From: a virus
IMG/VR virus record: IMGVR_UViG_3300036985_004801
Location: 1-54,321 of that record
Reading direction: 5' to 3' (one strand)
Length of the DNA stretch: 54,321 nucleotides
Of this stretch, positions 5,966 to 13,675 are shown piece by piece. The notes under the pieces were generated by a model. The model had not been told where the DNA came from. It was given only the letters and a program-made list of their open reading frames with translations, and ran no database searches. The stretch's first letter is position 1. Each line of letters begins with the position of its first letter. The position numbers were made by a program, and so were the translations under genes.

Positions 5966-8878
5966 ATGAGTACTGAAATAAATATAAAGAAAAAAATTTC
6001 TATTTTAGAAGAGTCTGTAGCAATTACTACTGATGTAAAAAGTATTGATTTTGTTGGTACAGGTGTAGTAGCAACTACAATAGGAGATGCTGTTACCGTT
6101 ACTATTAATGAGAATGTATTATTTTTTAACAGTTACAGTGCATTTCCAGCAATAGGTCTTGATGGATTTATGTATGTTGATAATACAGGTAATATAGCTT
6201 ATCTATGGGATACAGTAACTTCTACTTATGTCGTTGTAGGAGCGGGTCCAGCTATTCCTCCAGATCCTTCTTCTATTGCATTTGCAAATGCTGTAACTCA
6301 AGCTGTATTATTATACGCACCAATATATTATAATGGACTTGCTAATGATGGAGTTGGTGCAACTTTAACTGCAACAGCAAATGGTATAGTAAGTGATGGG
6401 AGTTTGCCTAATAAAATTGATACATTATATACTCCAGTTGCTACAGATATTGTTTTAGTAAAAAATCAAGCATTACAAAAACAAAATGGTCTATATGAAA
6501 TTACAATTGTTGGTTCAGCTTCTACTACTTATTTATTAACAAGAGTTGGAGATTATGATGAAACTTCAGAATTATATCCTTTACAAGTTAATGTATTACC
6601 TGGTGGATCAAATGGTTTAACTTTATATAATCAAACAACAGTAAATCCAATAGTTGGTACTAGTAATATTGTTTTTTTAACTACATCTGCATCAAACGGT
6701 TATGTTATTCCTACATATTTTGTTGATACTGTAACTACTGCTGCATTACCAACTTGTGTATATGCAAATGGAACAATCTATCCTGTAACAATACCAGGTT
6801 ATCTTGCTACTCTTACAGCTTCAGTAAATGGTGCATTAGGAACTATTAATGGTTTAACAGCTAATGTATCTACTATACCGGCTCTATCATTTTCTAAACT
6901 ATTAGTAAAGAATCAAGTTAATCCTGCACACAATGGTAGTTATGTTGTAATTAATGCTGGTAGTGCTACAACTAAATGGGTATTAAGAAGAATACATTAT
7001 ACATCAGCAGCTTTTGATAGATATTCTCAGAACTTTATGGTTTCTAATACGGGATCTACTAAAATTGGTAAGTATTATTTTACTTCTCCCAATGTTCCTA
7101 TTTTAACTAATGCTACTGTTGGAACAGCAGCAATTAATATTCTTGAGTATGGTGGTAGTGATGCAGGTTTAATTTATATTACAAATCAAACTACAGGTGT
7201 AGTAACATATTATACTACATTAGAACTTGCTTCTGCAGGTGCAGTTTCAGGAGATACTATTTATGTAAATACTGGAACTTATGTAGTAACTACAACTGCT
7301 GCTAATGGATTAAGTAAAAGTGGAGTTAATTGGTTTTTTCAACCAGGTACAATAGTATCTAAAGCAACGTCAGGACATATATTTAGTGATAATGGTTTTG
7401 CTCTTAATGCAAATGTATATGGAATGGGAACTTTTACTAAAGCAACTACTACAGGTAATATATTTTATAATACATTAGCTAATGCAATTTTTGAAGCAAA
7501 ATCAGTTACATCAAGTACAGCTGATTGTTTTGTAACAACTACTGCAAATAATCTATATTTCAATGTTAACTTTGCTACATCAAGTGGTGGTAGAGTTTTA
7601 CATATAGCTGGTTCTTCAACAAGTCGTATAAAAATTGATATGATTTCTTGGAGATCTACTGCAGCTAATTGTATAGGTGGAGGTACATGGTGGTATAATA
7701 CTGATGTTAAAGTAACTGGAGATTTATTAGAATCTACAACTGCACAAGCAGTAGGTAATTATAATAGTGGAGTTGTACTAGATTTAAAAATTACAAAAAT
7801 ACTTGGAGTAACTTATGCTGTATCTTCAGGTGATGGAGCTAATGGTTATCCAAACATTATAAATTGTAGTTATTGTACAGGTATATATGATGTTGGTAAA
7901 AATTATATTCTTAATGGTCAATTTGGTGCATTATATTATGGCGGTTCTAATGGTACTTTTGTTAATGGTGGAAGATTTTCAACAATAACTTTAGCAGGAG
8001 GTGGACATGTAATTACAACTCTTGGAACTAATCTTACAATGCCTTCACAAGGTACAATAACACAAAGTTCTGGTGTATTAGATGTAACTATTGATACTTT
8101 TCATTACGGTATTGGATTTACTATAACAGGAGGTGTTTGTAATATTGTAAATCAATCAGTTCAAAATCAATTATCCGGAGCATTAGATAGAATAGTAAAT
8201 GGTGGAACATTAAACTTATATACTAATTTTATTCATGGTGGAAATCCTGATTCTGGAGTATGGTATGCAATAAAATTACAATCAGGAACTTTAAGATTAT
8301 TAGCTTCAGTAAGAAATAACTTTAATACTGCTGCAAGTAATATTGGAGCACATGGAATTGTATGGGTTGGTGGTAAATTAATTATTGATAGATCAACTAT
8401 TTATATAACAGATACTGTTGCATTACCTATACAAGCAACAACTGCTGGTTTATCTTTAAGAGTTCTTACAGGAGGATTAAGTACTAATATTACAACTGAT
8501 GGAGGAGTATTACCTGGTAAAAAAATGAAATATAAATTTAATATAAGTGCAATTGCTGCAACAGGAATAAATATTTTCATACCATTATCTTATAATATTT
8601 CAGAATCAAATATTGGGGTATATAATACTAAAGCTCTTTTAGCACAAAGAATGGCTGCACTAATTAATGGTAGTCCATTTTTAAATGTTGCAGTAATTGC
8701 TACACAAGACATACCAGGAACTGATGAATACTTTTATATAGAAACATTAACAGCAGGTCCAGTGTTCTCATATAATACACCTGTTAATTTTTCAGCTATA
8801 ACTATTCAAAGATGGAACAGTTATGCAATAACAAATTTAACTGGAGGATCAATTTTAGAAAACATAAACGTAGAATAA
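5966..8878 (+). CDS. Large modular tailspike/tail-fibre protein (970 aa)
   Basis: The N-terminal ~50 residues include DFVGTGVVATTIGDAVTVTI, shared with the 221-aa fibre at 3271. Two copies of a common phage-fibre module follow: IVLVKNQALQKQNGLYEI...LLTRVGDYD (about residues 155-200) and LLVKNQVNPAHNGSYVV...WVLRRIHYTS (about 310-350). From about residue 395 (IYITNQTTGVVTYYTTLELA) to 800 there is a long stretch of short hydrophobic rungs with Asn/Gly turns, consistent with a beta-helix. The C-terminal ~130 residues form a separate domain. It is probably a host-surface-binding spike, possibly a depolymerase. It is the longest appendage gene in the block. Confidence 0.7.
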   Translation: MSTEINIKKKISILEESVAITTDVKSIDFVGTGVVATTIGDAVTVTINENVLFFNSYSAFPAIGLDGFMYVDNTGNIAYLWDTVTSTYVVVGAGPAIPPDPSSIAFANAVTQAVLLYAPIYYNGLANDGVGATLTATANGIVSDGSLPNKIDTLYTPVATDIVLVKNQALQKQNGLYEITIVGSASTTYLLTRVGDYDETSELYPLQVNVLPGGSNGLTLYNQTTVNPIVGTSNIVFLTTSASNGYVIPTYFVDTVTTAALPTCVYANGTIYPVTIPGYLATLTASVNGALGTINGLTANVSTIPALSFSKLLVKNQVNPAHNGSYVVINAGSATTKWVLRRIHYTSAAFDRYSQNFMVSNTGSTKIGKYYFTSPNVPILTNATVGTAAINILEYGGSDAGLIYITNQTTGVVTYYTTLELASAGAVSGDTIYVNTGTYVVTTTAANGLSKSGVNWFFQPGTIVSKATSGHIFSDNGFALNANVYGMGTFTKATTTGNIFYNTLANAIFEAKSVTSSTADCFVTTTANNLYFNVNFATSSGGRVLHIAGSSTSRIKIDMISWRSTAANCIGGGTWWYNTDVKVTGDLLESTTAQAVGNYNSGVVLDLKITKILGVTYAVSSGDGANGYPNIINCSYCTGIYDVGKNYILNGQFGALYYGGSNGTFVNGGRFSTITLAGGGHVITTLGTNLTMPSQGTITQSSGVLDVTIDTFHYGIGFTITGGVCNIVNQSVQNQLSGALDRIVNGGTLNLYTNFIHGGNPDSGVWYAIKLQSGTLRLLASVRNNFNTAASNIGAHGIVWVGGKLIIDRSTIYITDTVALPIQATTAGLSLRVLTGGLSTNITTDGGVLPGKKMKYKFNISAIAATGINIFIPLSYNISESNIGVYNTKALLAQRMAALINGSPFLNVAVIATQDIPGTDEYFYIETLTAGPVFSYNTPVNFSAITIQRWNSYAITNLTGGSILENINVE

Positions 8879-8879
8879 G

Positions 8880-9215
8880 ATGGAATTACAAAACATAGTA
8901 GTAGACTTTATAGAAAACACTACATCAACAATGTATCAAGATGTACATTATGATGTAGATGTTATGTCAGAAATTGAACCAGTTAAAATTGAATTTGAAC
9001 TAGCTTATGGTATTACCTTTGATAGAGCAGTAGTTCAATTAACAGAGGATCAACATTTATCTGAACCAAGAATACTTTGTCAAAAAGTAGATGAGCAAAC
9101 TATTATAACTATTGCAGATATTAGAGATAATCATCTAGCACTTATGTTAGAGTTAGAAAAGATAAGATTATTAATTGAGGAACAGTTACCTAATATTATA
9201 AGTAATGGCAATTAG
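8880..9215 (+). CDS. Small acidic protein paired with large spike (111 aa)
   Basis: Starts one base after the 970-aa spike gene and overlaps the next fibre gene by 11 nt. It is Glu/Asp-rich, with a beta-like first half (VDVMSEIEPVKIEFELAYG) and a helical tail (LALMLELEKIRLLIEEQLPN). It occupies the same place relative to its spike as the 105-aa protein at 5627. An assembly chaperone or connector for the spike is likely but unproven. Confidence 0.55.
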   Translation: MELQNIVVDFIENTTSTMYQDVHYDVDVMSEIEPVKIEFELAYGITFDRAVVQLTEDQHLSEPRILCQKVDEQTIITIADIRDNHLALMLELEKIRLLIEEQLPNIISNGN

Positions 9216-9843
9216 AGATAAAATAATAAGTAGTAGTAATGGTATAAACTTTACTAAAGAAACAGACTCAAGTGCTGATTGGTCAAGTATTGCTAATAGT
9301 ACATATTTTAGAGATGTTGCTGATGGATTAATACATTATAAAAATTCAGCAGGAACTGTATTAGAAATATATGGTGCAAGTAATACTGCGGTTGGGTTTT
9401 CACCTCAAGATGTATCTTCTGCTGATACAGCACCAAACGCTGCATCAACTCAATATTATTATCAAACAATTAGTACTGTTACAGGAACTATATCTAAAGT
9501 AAAAATGTGGGGTTTTTCTGGTACTGATATAGTTTATTTTGGGATTTATAGAGGTCGTTTAGGTAGTACATTGACTTTAATAGGTCAAGGTGCTGCAGCA
9601 TGTTCTATTGGACCAAATGAAATTTCACTTACAGCAGAAGTAGGTCAGACATTAAACTTAGTAGTTGGAGAAAATCTTGTTGTAGGTTACTATGCAGATG
9701 GAATTTCTTGGAGAACTATATATGATGTAGGAATCTCAGATGCTTTATTTGGAATAACTAATACAGCAAATATAACAACTATGCCTACAGCACCAACTGG
9801 AACTGCTACTGGAATTAGATTTGCATGTACATTATATTCATAA
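9205..9843 (+). CDS. Putative tail-fibre/receptor-binding protein (212 aa)
   Basis: The N-terminus has a short attachment motif (SSADWSSIANSTYFRDVADGLIHYKNSAGTV split around residues 24-54). Then comes a domain of alternating strands rich in Gly and Thr (YFGIYRGRLGSTLTLIGQG, LNLVVGENLVVGYYADGIS) typical of a jelly-roll tip. It overlaps the preceding small gene by 11 nt and is the last fibre gene before the lysis cassette. It may be a third exchangeable receptor-binding protein. Confidence 0.6.
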   Translation: MAIRDKIISSSNGINFTKETDSSADWSSIANSTYFRDVADGLIHYKNSAGTVLEIYGASNTAVGFSPQDVSSADTAPNAASTQYYYQTISTVTGTISKVKMWGFSGTDIVYFGIYRGRLGSTLTLIGQGAAACSIGPNEISLTAEVGQTLNLVVGENLVVGYYADGISWRTIYDVGISDALFGITNTANITTMPTAPTGTATGIRFACTLYS

Positions 9844-9858
9844 AGTTAATTTAAAAAA

Positions 9859-10386
9859 ATGAAAACAATAATAAGTAAATTAGTAATGTCAGCTGGATAT
9901 AAAAGCACTGATCATTTTTTAAACAGTTCTTTCCATCCAAACTTACTTGGATTTGGTGCAACTCTTAGTACAATTCTTGCATCAATTGCTTATTATTTTA
10001 ATGCAGTGTTTGGAATAGAATTACCAGTAGGAATTGTTTTAGTGATATTATTTTCATTAGAAATGTTTACTGGTATCAAAGCTAGTAGAAAAGAAAATAA
10101 ATCTTTTGATTCAGAATTATTTGGTAAAGGTTGGTTAAAACTTCTAGTTTATATGATTATGATTGGGTGTTCAAACATTTTATCTATATATATTCCTGTT
10201 AAAAGTTTTTTTACATGGAATTTTAATATATATTCGTGGTTGCATTATGGGTTTTATAATTTCATAATTATTAATTTAATCTGGTCAAACTTAGAAAACT
10301 TTAAAAGATTAGGTTGGATGGAATATATTCCTATACTCAAACAGTTGTCAAAGTATATTAAAGATGAACCAACTATAAAAGAATAA
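9859..10386 (+). CDS. Phage holin (PF05105-like)
   Basis: The 175-aa product has four predicted membrane segments (approximately residues 28-48, 52-73, 95-113, 122-145). After the second helix, the region LFSLEMFTGIKASRKENKSF followed by SELFGKGWLKLLVYM matches the 'D..TGi..A...k...s....KG..KK' pattern of the toxin-secretion/phage-lysis holin family. It would form lesions in the inner membrane at the end of infection. Its stop overlaps the ATG of the lysozyme gene, consistent with a co-expressed lysis cassette. Confidence 0.75.
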   Translation: MKTIISKLVMSAGYKSTDHFLNSSFHPNLLGFGATLSTILASIAYYFNAVFGIELPVGIVLVILFSLEMFTGIKASRKENKSFDSELFGKGWLKLLVYMIMIGCSNILSIYIPVKSFFTWNFNIYSWLHYGFYNFIIINLIWSNLENFKRLGWMEYIPILKQLSKYIKDEPTIKE

Positions 10387-10832
10387 TGAAGACATCACAA
10401 CAAGGCATAGATCTAATTAAATATTTTGAGGGATGTAAGCTAAAAGCTTATGTTGATCCTGGAACTGGTGGATTACCAATTACTATTGGGTATGGTAACA
10501 CAGCTAGAAAGGATGGAAGCAAGTTTAAACTGGGTGATAAGATTACTCAAGAAAGAGCTAATGAATTATTTTTAGAAATGCTACCTAAGTATGAAGCAAC
10601 TGTAATCAAAAACATAAAGGTTATTTTAAACCAAAACCAATTTGATGCTCTTGTATCTTTCTGTTGGAACTGTGGTAGTTCAGAAGCTTTATTTAGATTG
10701 ATTAATCAAAAAGCAACTAATGAGATTATCTATGCATGGTGGATTAACCATTATGTTACAGGAGGTGGAAAATTACTTCCAGGATTACTAAAGAGAAGAA
10801 GAAAAGAGGCAGATTTATTTATTAAAAATTAA
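10386..10832 (+). CDS. GH24 lysozyme endolysin (T4-type)
   Basis: At 148 aa this is a single-domain muramidase. The E-D-T catalytic triad of the T4 lysozyme family is visible as Glu15 (YFEGCKLKAY), Asp24 and Thr33 (PITIGYG). The Glu-Asp spacing is identical to T4 and three extra residues precede the Thr. The C-terminal LLPGLLKRRRKEADLF is the conserved 'GL..RR..E..L' helix. It cleaves the MurNAc-GlcNAc bond of peptidoglycan after the holin opens the membrane. No signal peptide is seen, so it is holin-dependent. Confidence 0.9.
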   Translation: MKTSQQGIDLIKYFEGCKLKAYVDPGTGGLPITIGYGNTARKDGSKFKLGDKITQERANELFLEMLPKYEATVIKNIKVILNQNQFDALVSFCWNCGSSEALFRLINQKATNEIIYAWWINHYVTGGGKLLPGLLKRRRKEADLFIKN

Positions 10833-10836
10833 TATT

Positions 10837-11064
10837 ATGGAAAATTTAATTAAAAGATGGAATGCTAAAACTCCAACATTCTGGAAAAAAGTACAAAAAA
10901 TTGCTATTGTTTCAGGAGCTATAGCAGGAGTATTATTAGCTCTTCCACTTAGTTTACCTATCGCTATAGTAACTACAGCTGGATATGTTGTAACTGTTAG
11001 TGCTACTATAGCTACTACAGCACAATTAACAAAAGAAGATTTAGTAGAAGTTAATCAAAATTAA
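10837..11064 (+). CDS. Small two-helix membrane protein, holin-like
   Basis: The 75-aa product has two hydrophobic helices (about residues 22-42, IAIVSGAIAGVLLALPLSLP, and 44-64) with a charged N-terminus and a short acidic tail. Size and topology fit class II holins or antiholins. It lies 4 bp after the lysozyme and before the YkuD-like enzyme, inside the lysis cassette. With a four-helix holin already encoded at 9859, it could be the antiholin or a second pore former. The exact role is inferred from location only. Confidence 0.6.
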   Translation: MENLIKRWNAKTPTFWKKVQKIAIVSGAIAGVLLALPLSLPIAIVTTAGYVVTVSATIATTAQLTKEDLVEVNQN

Positions 11065-11068
11065 TATT

Positions 11069-11665
11069 ATGATTTTAAGTCAAGTTAGAAATGCTATTAA
11101 TACCAAAGGGTACAAATGGTTTGAAGATACTGATAATAAAGGCTATGATGTTAATATAGTAGGTGTACGTAATAGTTCTACTGGTAGAAAAGTTACTAAT
11201 GTATTTGATGATCTTATTACAATATCATATAAAGATGATAAAGGTGTATGGCAATACCATGAATGGATGAATACAACTGAGCCAGGTAAAAAAGGTGTAA
11301 TGCAGTATCATAATCCTAAAGGTGTAGCAAGACTTATTCCTGGACAATACAGAGGTGTGTGGTCTATTGATAAGCATCAAGGTAAATATGAAGCCCTGTG
11401 TCAAAGAAATGGTACTGTAGCAATTTTTAGAGATAATAATAAAGACATGACCTTTGATGATATAACTAGAGATAATGGTATGTTTGGTATTAATATCCAC
11501 AAAGCAGGTCAAGATTCTACATGGGTAGAAAACTGGAGTGAAGGCTGTCAAGTATTCAAAAGAGTAAAAGACTTTGATGCATTTATGAAGATCTGTAGAA
11601 TAGCAGCAAAAATACATGGTAACAAGTTCTCTTATACATTAATTGAATCTAAAGATATAGTGTAA
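11069..11665 (+). CDS. YkuD-like (L,D-transpeptidase fold) peptidoglycan enzyme
   Basis: The 198-aa protein has the fold-defining His144 (GINIHKAG) and Ser157-Glu-Gly-Cys160 (NWSEGCQVF). The His-to-Cys distance of 16 residues fits the YkuD signature H...x14-17...[ST]xGC, with Cys160 the predicted nucleophile. In a lysis cassette it may act as a peptide cross-link hydrolase rather than a transpeptidase. That is inference, since several phage and amidase-like enzymes reuse this fold. No signal peptide is visible. It overlaps the next ATG by one base. Confidence 0.65.
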   Translation: MILSQVRNAINTKGYKWFEDTDNKGYDVNIVGVRNSSTGRKVTNVFDDLITISYKDDKGVWQYHEWMNTTEPGKKGVMQYHNPKGVARLIPGQYRGVWSIDKHQGKYEALCQRNGTVAIFRDNNKDMTFDDITRDNGMFGINIHKAGQDSTWVENWSEGCQVFKRVKDFDAFMKICRIAAKIHGNKFSYTLIESKDIV

Positions 11666-11958
11666 TGGCAAGAAATTCATTAGCTGGTAAATCCACAGGT
11701 ACAAGCAAGTCAGCAAAATACTTTGCAGAGAATGCTGATGCAAGGAAAAAAAAGAATGCATATAATACAGCATACCATGCAACACCAGCTCGTGTTAAAT
11801 ATAGAGAAGGATTAAATGCAGCAAATAGAAAATCTGGTACTTATGGTAATGGAGATGGCCAAGATAAATCTCATACTAAAAAAGGTACATTAGTAAGTGA
11901 AAAGGCTTCAACTAATAGAGCTAGAAATGGCAAAGGTGGCAAGTCTTCTAAAAAGTAA
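11665..11958 (+). CDS. Small basic protein with conserved-looking tail (97 aa)
   Basis: Strongly basic, Lys/Arg/Asn/Gly-rich protein without hydrophobic core. The ordered motifs ARKKKNAYNTAYHATPARVKYRE (residues about 26-48), GTYGNGDGQDKSH and NRARNGKGGKSSKK look like a family signature I have seen in large phages, although I cannot name it securely. It is probably DNA-binding or a virion nucleoprotein. It starts on the last base of the YkuD-like gene and is followed by a terminator. Confidence 0.6.
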   Translation: MARNSLAGKSTGTSKSAKYFAENADARKKKNAYNTAYHATPARVKYREGLNAANRKSGTYGNGDGQDKSHTKKGTLVSEKASTNRARNGKGGKSSKK

Positions 11959-11987
11959 TTCGCTATAATAAACTATAATTGCTTAAT

Positions 11988-12016
11988 AAAACATTCAGAG
12001 ATGGATGTTTTTTTTT
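11988..12016 (+). terminator. Terminator after lysis cassette
   Basis: Stem AAAACAT (11988-11994) pairs with ATGTTTT (12005-12011) and runs into a nine-T tract (12008-12016). The stem is AT-rich and weak, but the long T-run and the promoter that follows support it. Confidence 0.5.
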
Positions 12017-12048
12017 GCTTAAACAATAAATAGTTAAACATTTATTAT

Positions 12049-12056
12049 TATATTTG
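12049..12056 (+). promoter_or_regulatory. Bacteroidota-type promoter for packaging block
   Basis: TATATTTG at 12049-12056. TAGTTAAACA begins 18 bp upstream at 12031, and the same TAGTTAA sequence precedes the promoters at 20223 and 44180, so it may be a phage-specific upstream element. The first gene starts 20 nt downstream. Confidence 0.6.
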
Positions 12057-12076
12057 TCTAATAAACAATAAATGTT

Positions 12077-12358
12077 ATGTCAGAAAATACCAACCAAGAA
12101 AAACGCGATTACACTGAAGCAGAGATACTTGAGATTCGCAAGAAAACTATTGCTCATTATGAAGAGCAAGAGAGTGTACTACGCATTCAATGCTTAGTAG
12201 AAAAACTAAAAGCAGGAATTAAGAAAGCTCAATTTGAAGCACTAGAGTATAGCATCAAATTTATGCAACTAAGTTTTGCTATGCAAGAAGCTGATAAGGA
12301 AGCTGAGGCTGAAGAAAAAGATAAGGGTGCTGATTTAGATATTGATAAAAAAGAATAG
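12077..12358 (+). CDS. Hypothetical coiled-coil acidic protein (93 aa)
   Basis: The protein is predicted almost entirely helical. Heptad-like segments include RKKTIAHYEEQESVLRIQCL and VEKLKAGIKKAQFEALEYSI. The highly acidic tail (EADKEAEAEEKDKGADLDI) resembles DNA-mimicking or chaperone tails. It is the first gene of the packaging operon and is followed 2 bp later by the next gene. No family was recognised. Confidence 0.6.
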   Translation: MSENTNQEKRDYTEAEILEIRKKTIAHYEEQESVLRIQCLVEKLKAGIKKAQFEALEYSIKFMQLSFAMQEADKEAEAEEKDKGADLDIDKKE

Positions 12359-12360
12359 AT

Positions 12361-12732
12361 ATGGCAAAGGCATTAGTTGTAAATAAACAAGTATCTTTAT
12401 CTTTAATTGATATTATAAAATTTCAATTAAACATGCACTGTTTTACTAATAAAATAAGATTAAGCCCTGCACAGTTAGATTGCTTATCTTTGTTAGGATT
12501 ATATGGAGATATTAATATGTCTGATTTTTGTAATGAAGTAGTATCAGAAGAGATCTTTGGAAATGTTCAAACTACAAGAAACTTTATTACAAAGTGTGTT
12601 GCAGATAATCTTGTTTATAGAAGTGGCTTGGGTAACAAGTTAGTATCCCTTACTAAAGAACTAGCAGTTCTAACAGAGGGAACAATATTATTAAACTTAA
12701 AAATATATCATCTTGAGGCCAACGAAGGGTAA
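12361..12732 (+). CDS. Hypothetical helical protein, possible winged-helix (123 aa)
   Basis: Helices around residues 10-25, 38-50 and 60-80 (DFCNEVVSEEIFGNVQTTRN) are followed by VADNLVYRSGLGNKLVSLTK, which could be the recognition helix and wing of a winged-helix fold. This is judged by eye and is tentative. It overlaps the IHF-like gene by 20 nt. Its place next to an IHF-like gene suggests a DNA-architecture or packaging function. Confidence 0.5.
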   Translation: MAKALVVNKQVSLSLIDIIKFQLNMHCFTNKIRLSPAQLDCLSLLGLYGDINMSDFCNEVVSEEIFGNVQTTRNFITKCVADNLVYRSGLGNKLVSLTKELAVLTEGTILLNLKIYHLEANEG

Positions 12733-13078
12733 AGATTTGATTAGTAAGACTGCACTTGATTTAAACTTATCAGAAGATTTGGTTAGAGATGTTGTGGATT
12801 TTTATTATTCTATAGTGATTAAGAAAATAGAAGCTTTAGAAACCCCAACACTATACCTTCATGGTTTAGGTACTATAAGATTAAGTAGAAAGAAATTGCA
12901 AAAAGAAATTGATGGTCTAAACTTTTTTCTGAATAGTACTTCTCCAGAAGATTTTAAAAGAGTGATTAAGTATAATTTTTCTAAAGTTGTACTTGCTAAA
13001 AAGATTAGAGCATTAGAAATATGTAATGAGTATTATAAAGACATGTATGAAAAGCGTTATAAAGATTTGGAAAAATAA
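12713..13078 (+). CDS. IHF/HU-like DNA-bending protein
   Basis: The N-terminal half (KGKDLISKTALDLNLSEDLV, then VVDFYYSIVIKKIEAL) matches the helix-turn-helix dimerisation region of HU/IHF. It is followed by LYLHGLGTIRLSRKKL, the beta strand that in the family reads 'v.l.gfGtf.v..r'. The DNA-inserting arm appears replaced by a helical C-terminus, as in divergent phage copies; IHF-like genes are a known feature of crAss-like genomes. No ATG exists in frame after the TAA at 12698-12700, so TTG at 12713 is the probable start, coupled to the upstream gene by overlap. Confidence 0.65.
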   Translation: MRPTKGKDLISKTALDLNLSEDLVRDVVDFYYSIVIKKIEALETPTLYLHGLGTIRLSRKKLQKEIDGLNFFLNSTSPEDFKRVIKYNFSKVVLAKKIRALEICNEYYKDMYEKRYKDLEK

Positions 13079-13367
13079 AGGGCAAATCCTTGAGGGTATA
13101 AAGAATAACATCTTTAAAACTGAACATATAGAGGAAGTTGCTAGAGAAAGAAAACTAATTTGTGATGGTTGTCCATTATTAGATAATGTTGGATCAACTT
13201 GTTTAGTTCCTGGAACTGGACCTTGTTGTGGAAGTTGTGGATGCAGCATGAAATTAAAACTAAGAGCATTGAGTGCAGATTGTCCTGAAGGTAAATGGGA
13301 TGCTATATTATCTCATGAAGAAAATTATTTGTTAAATAAAAACTTACAAGAGGATGTTCCAGAATAA
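13047..13367 (+). CDS. Cys-rich, probably zinc-binding protein
   Basis: The N-terminal part contains IWKNKGQILEGIKNNIF, and a Cys-rich centre follows: ICDGCPLLDNVGSTC then CCGSCGC and a final ADCPEGKW. The paired CxxC elements suggest one or two zinc sites of a rubredoxin/zinc-ribbon kind. An alternative ATG at 13026 (113 aa) would overlap the IHF-like gene by 53 nt; I chose 13047 (106 aa) because the conserved-looking part begins just after it. Its role near packaging genes is unknown. Confidence 0.6.
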   Translation: MKSVIKIWKNKGQILEGIKNNIFKTEHIEEVARERKLICDGCPLLDNVGSTCLVPGTGPCCGSCGCSMKLKLRALSADCPEGKWDAILSHEENYLLNKNLQEDVPE

Positions 13368-13390
13368 TCTAACTATAATCTACAAAATAT

Positions 13391-13672
13391 ATGACAGATT
13401 TTAATTCAAAAGTTTTATATAAAGAAATGTTGAGTTTTTACAGTAAGAAACTAGAAGGTCAAAAAGACATTACTGTTTGGACAGGTGAAGGAGGCTTGGC
13501 TGAAATAAATAGACGAATTAGGCAATCACCAATACGTGAGCATTTAAAAGCAGCAAGAGATTTAGGCACAGTGACTGTAACAAGATCTAGAAAACTTATA
13601 GGAATGTTAGATAGTCCTGATACAGAAGTTCAAAAATTAGCAGAAGGAATTATTTTAGGATTAAAAATATAG
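13391..13672 (+). CDS. Hypothetical protein (93 aa)
   Basis: A compact, predicted mixed helical protein with no recognised domain. Conserved-looking stretches are DITVWTGEGGLAEINRRIRQ and SRKLIGMLDSPDTEVQKLAE. It sits between the Cys-rich protein and the PD-(D/E)XK nuclease with 3-23 bp gaps, within the packaging operon. It could be a small accessory of the terminase complex; nothing in the sequence proves it. Confidence 0.55.
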   Translation: MTDFNSKVLYKEMLSFYSKKLEGQKDITVWTGEGGLAEINRRIRQSPIREHLKAARDLGTVTVTRSRKLIGMLDSPDTEVQKLAEGIILGLKI

Positions 13673-13675
13673 AAT

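Noticed and set aside
11225-11617. 130-codon minus-strand frame opposite the YkuD-like gene
   Set aside because: Shadow of a coding strand with clear His and Cys motifs; aromatic-rich and repetitive product, no promoter.
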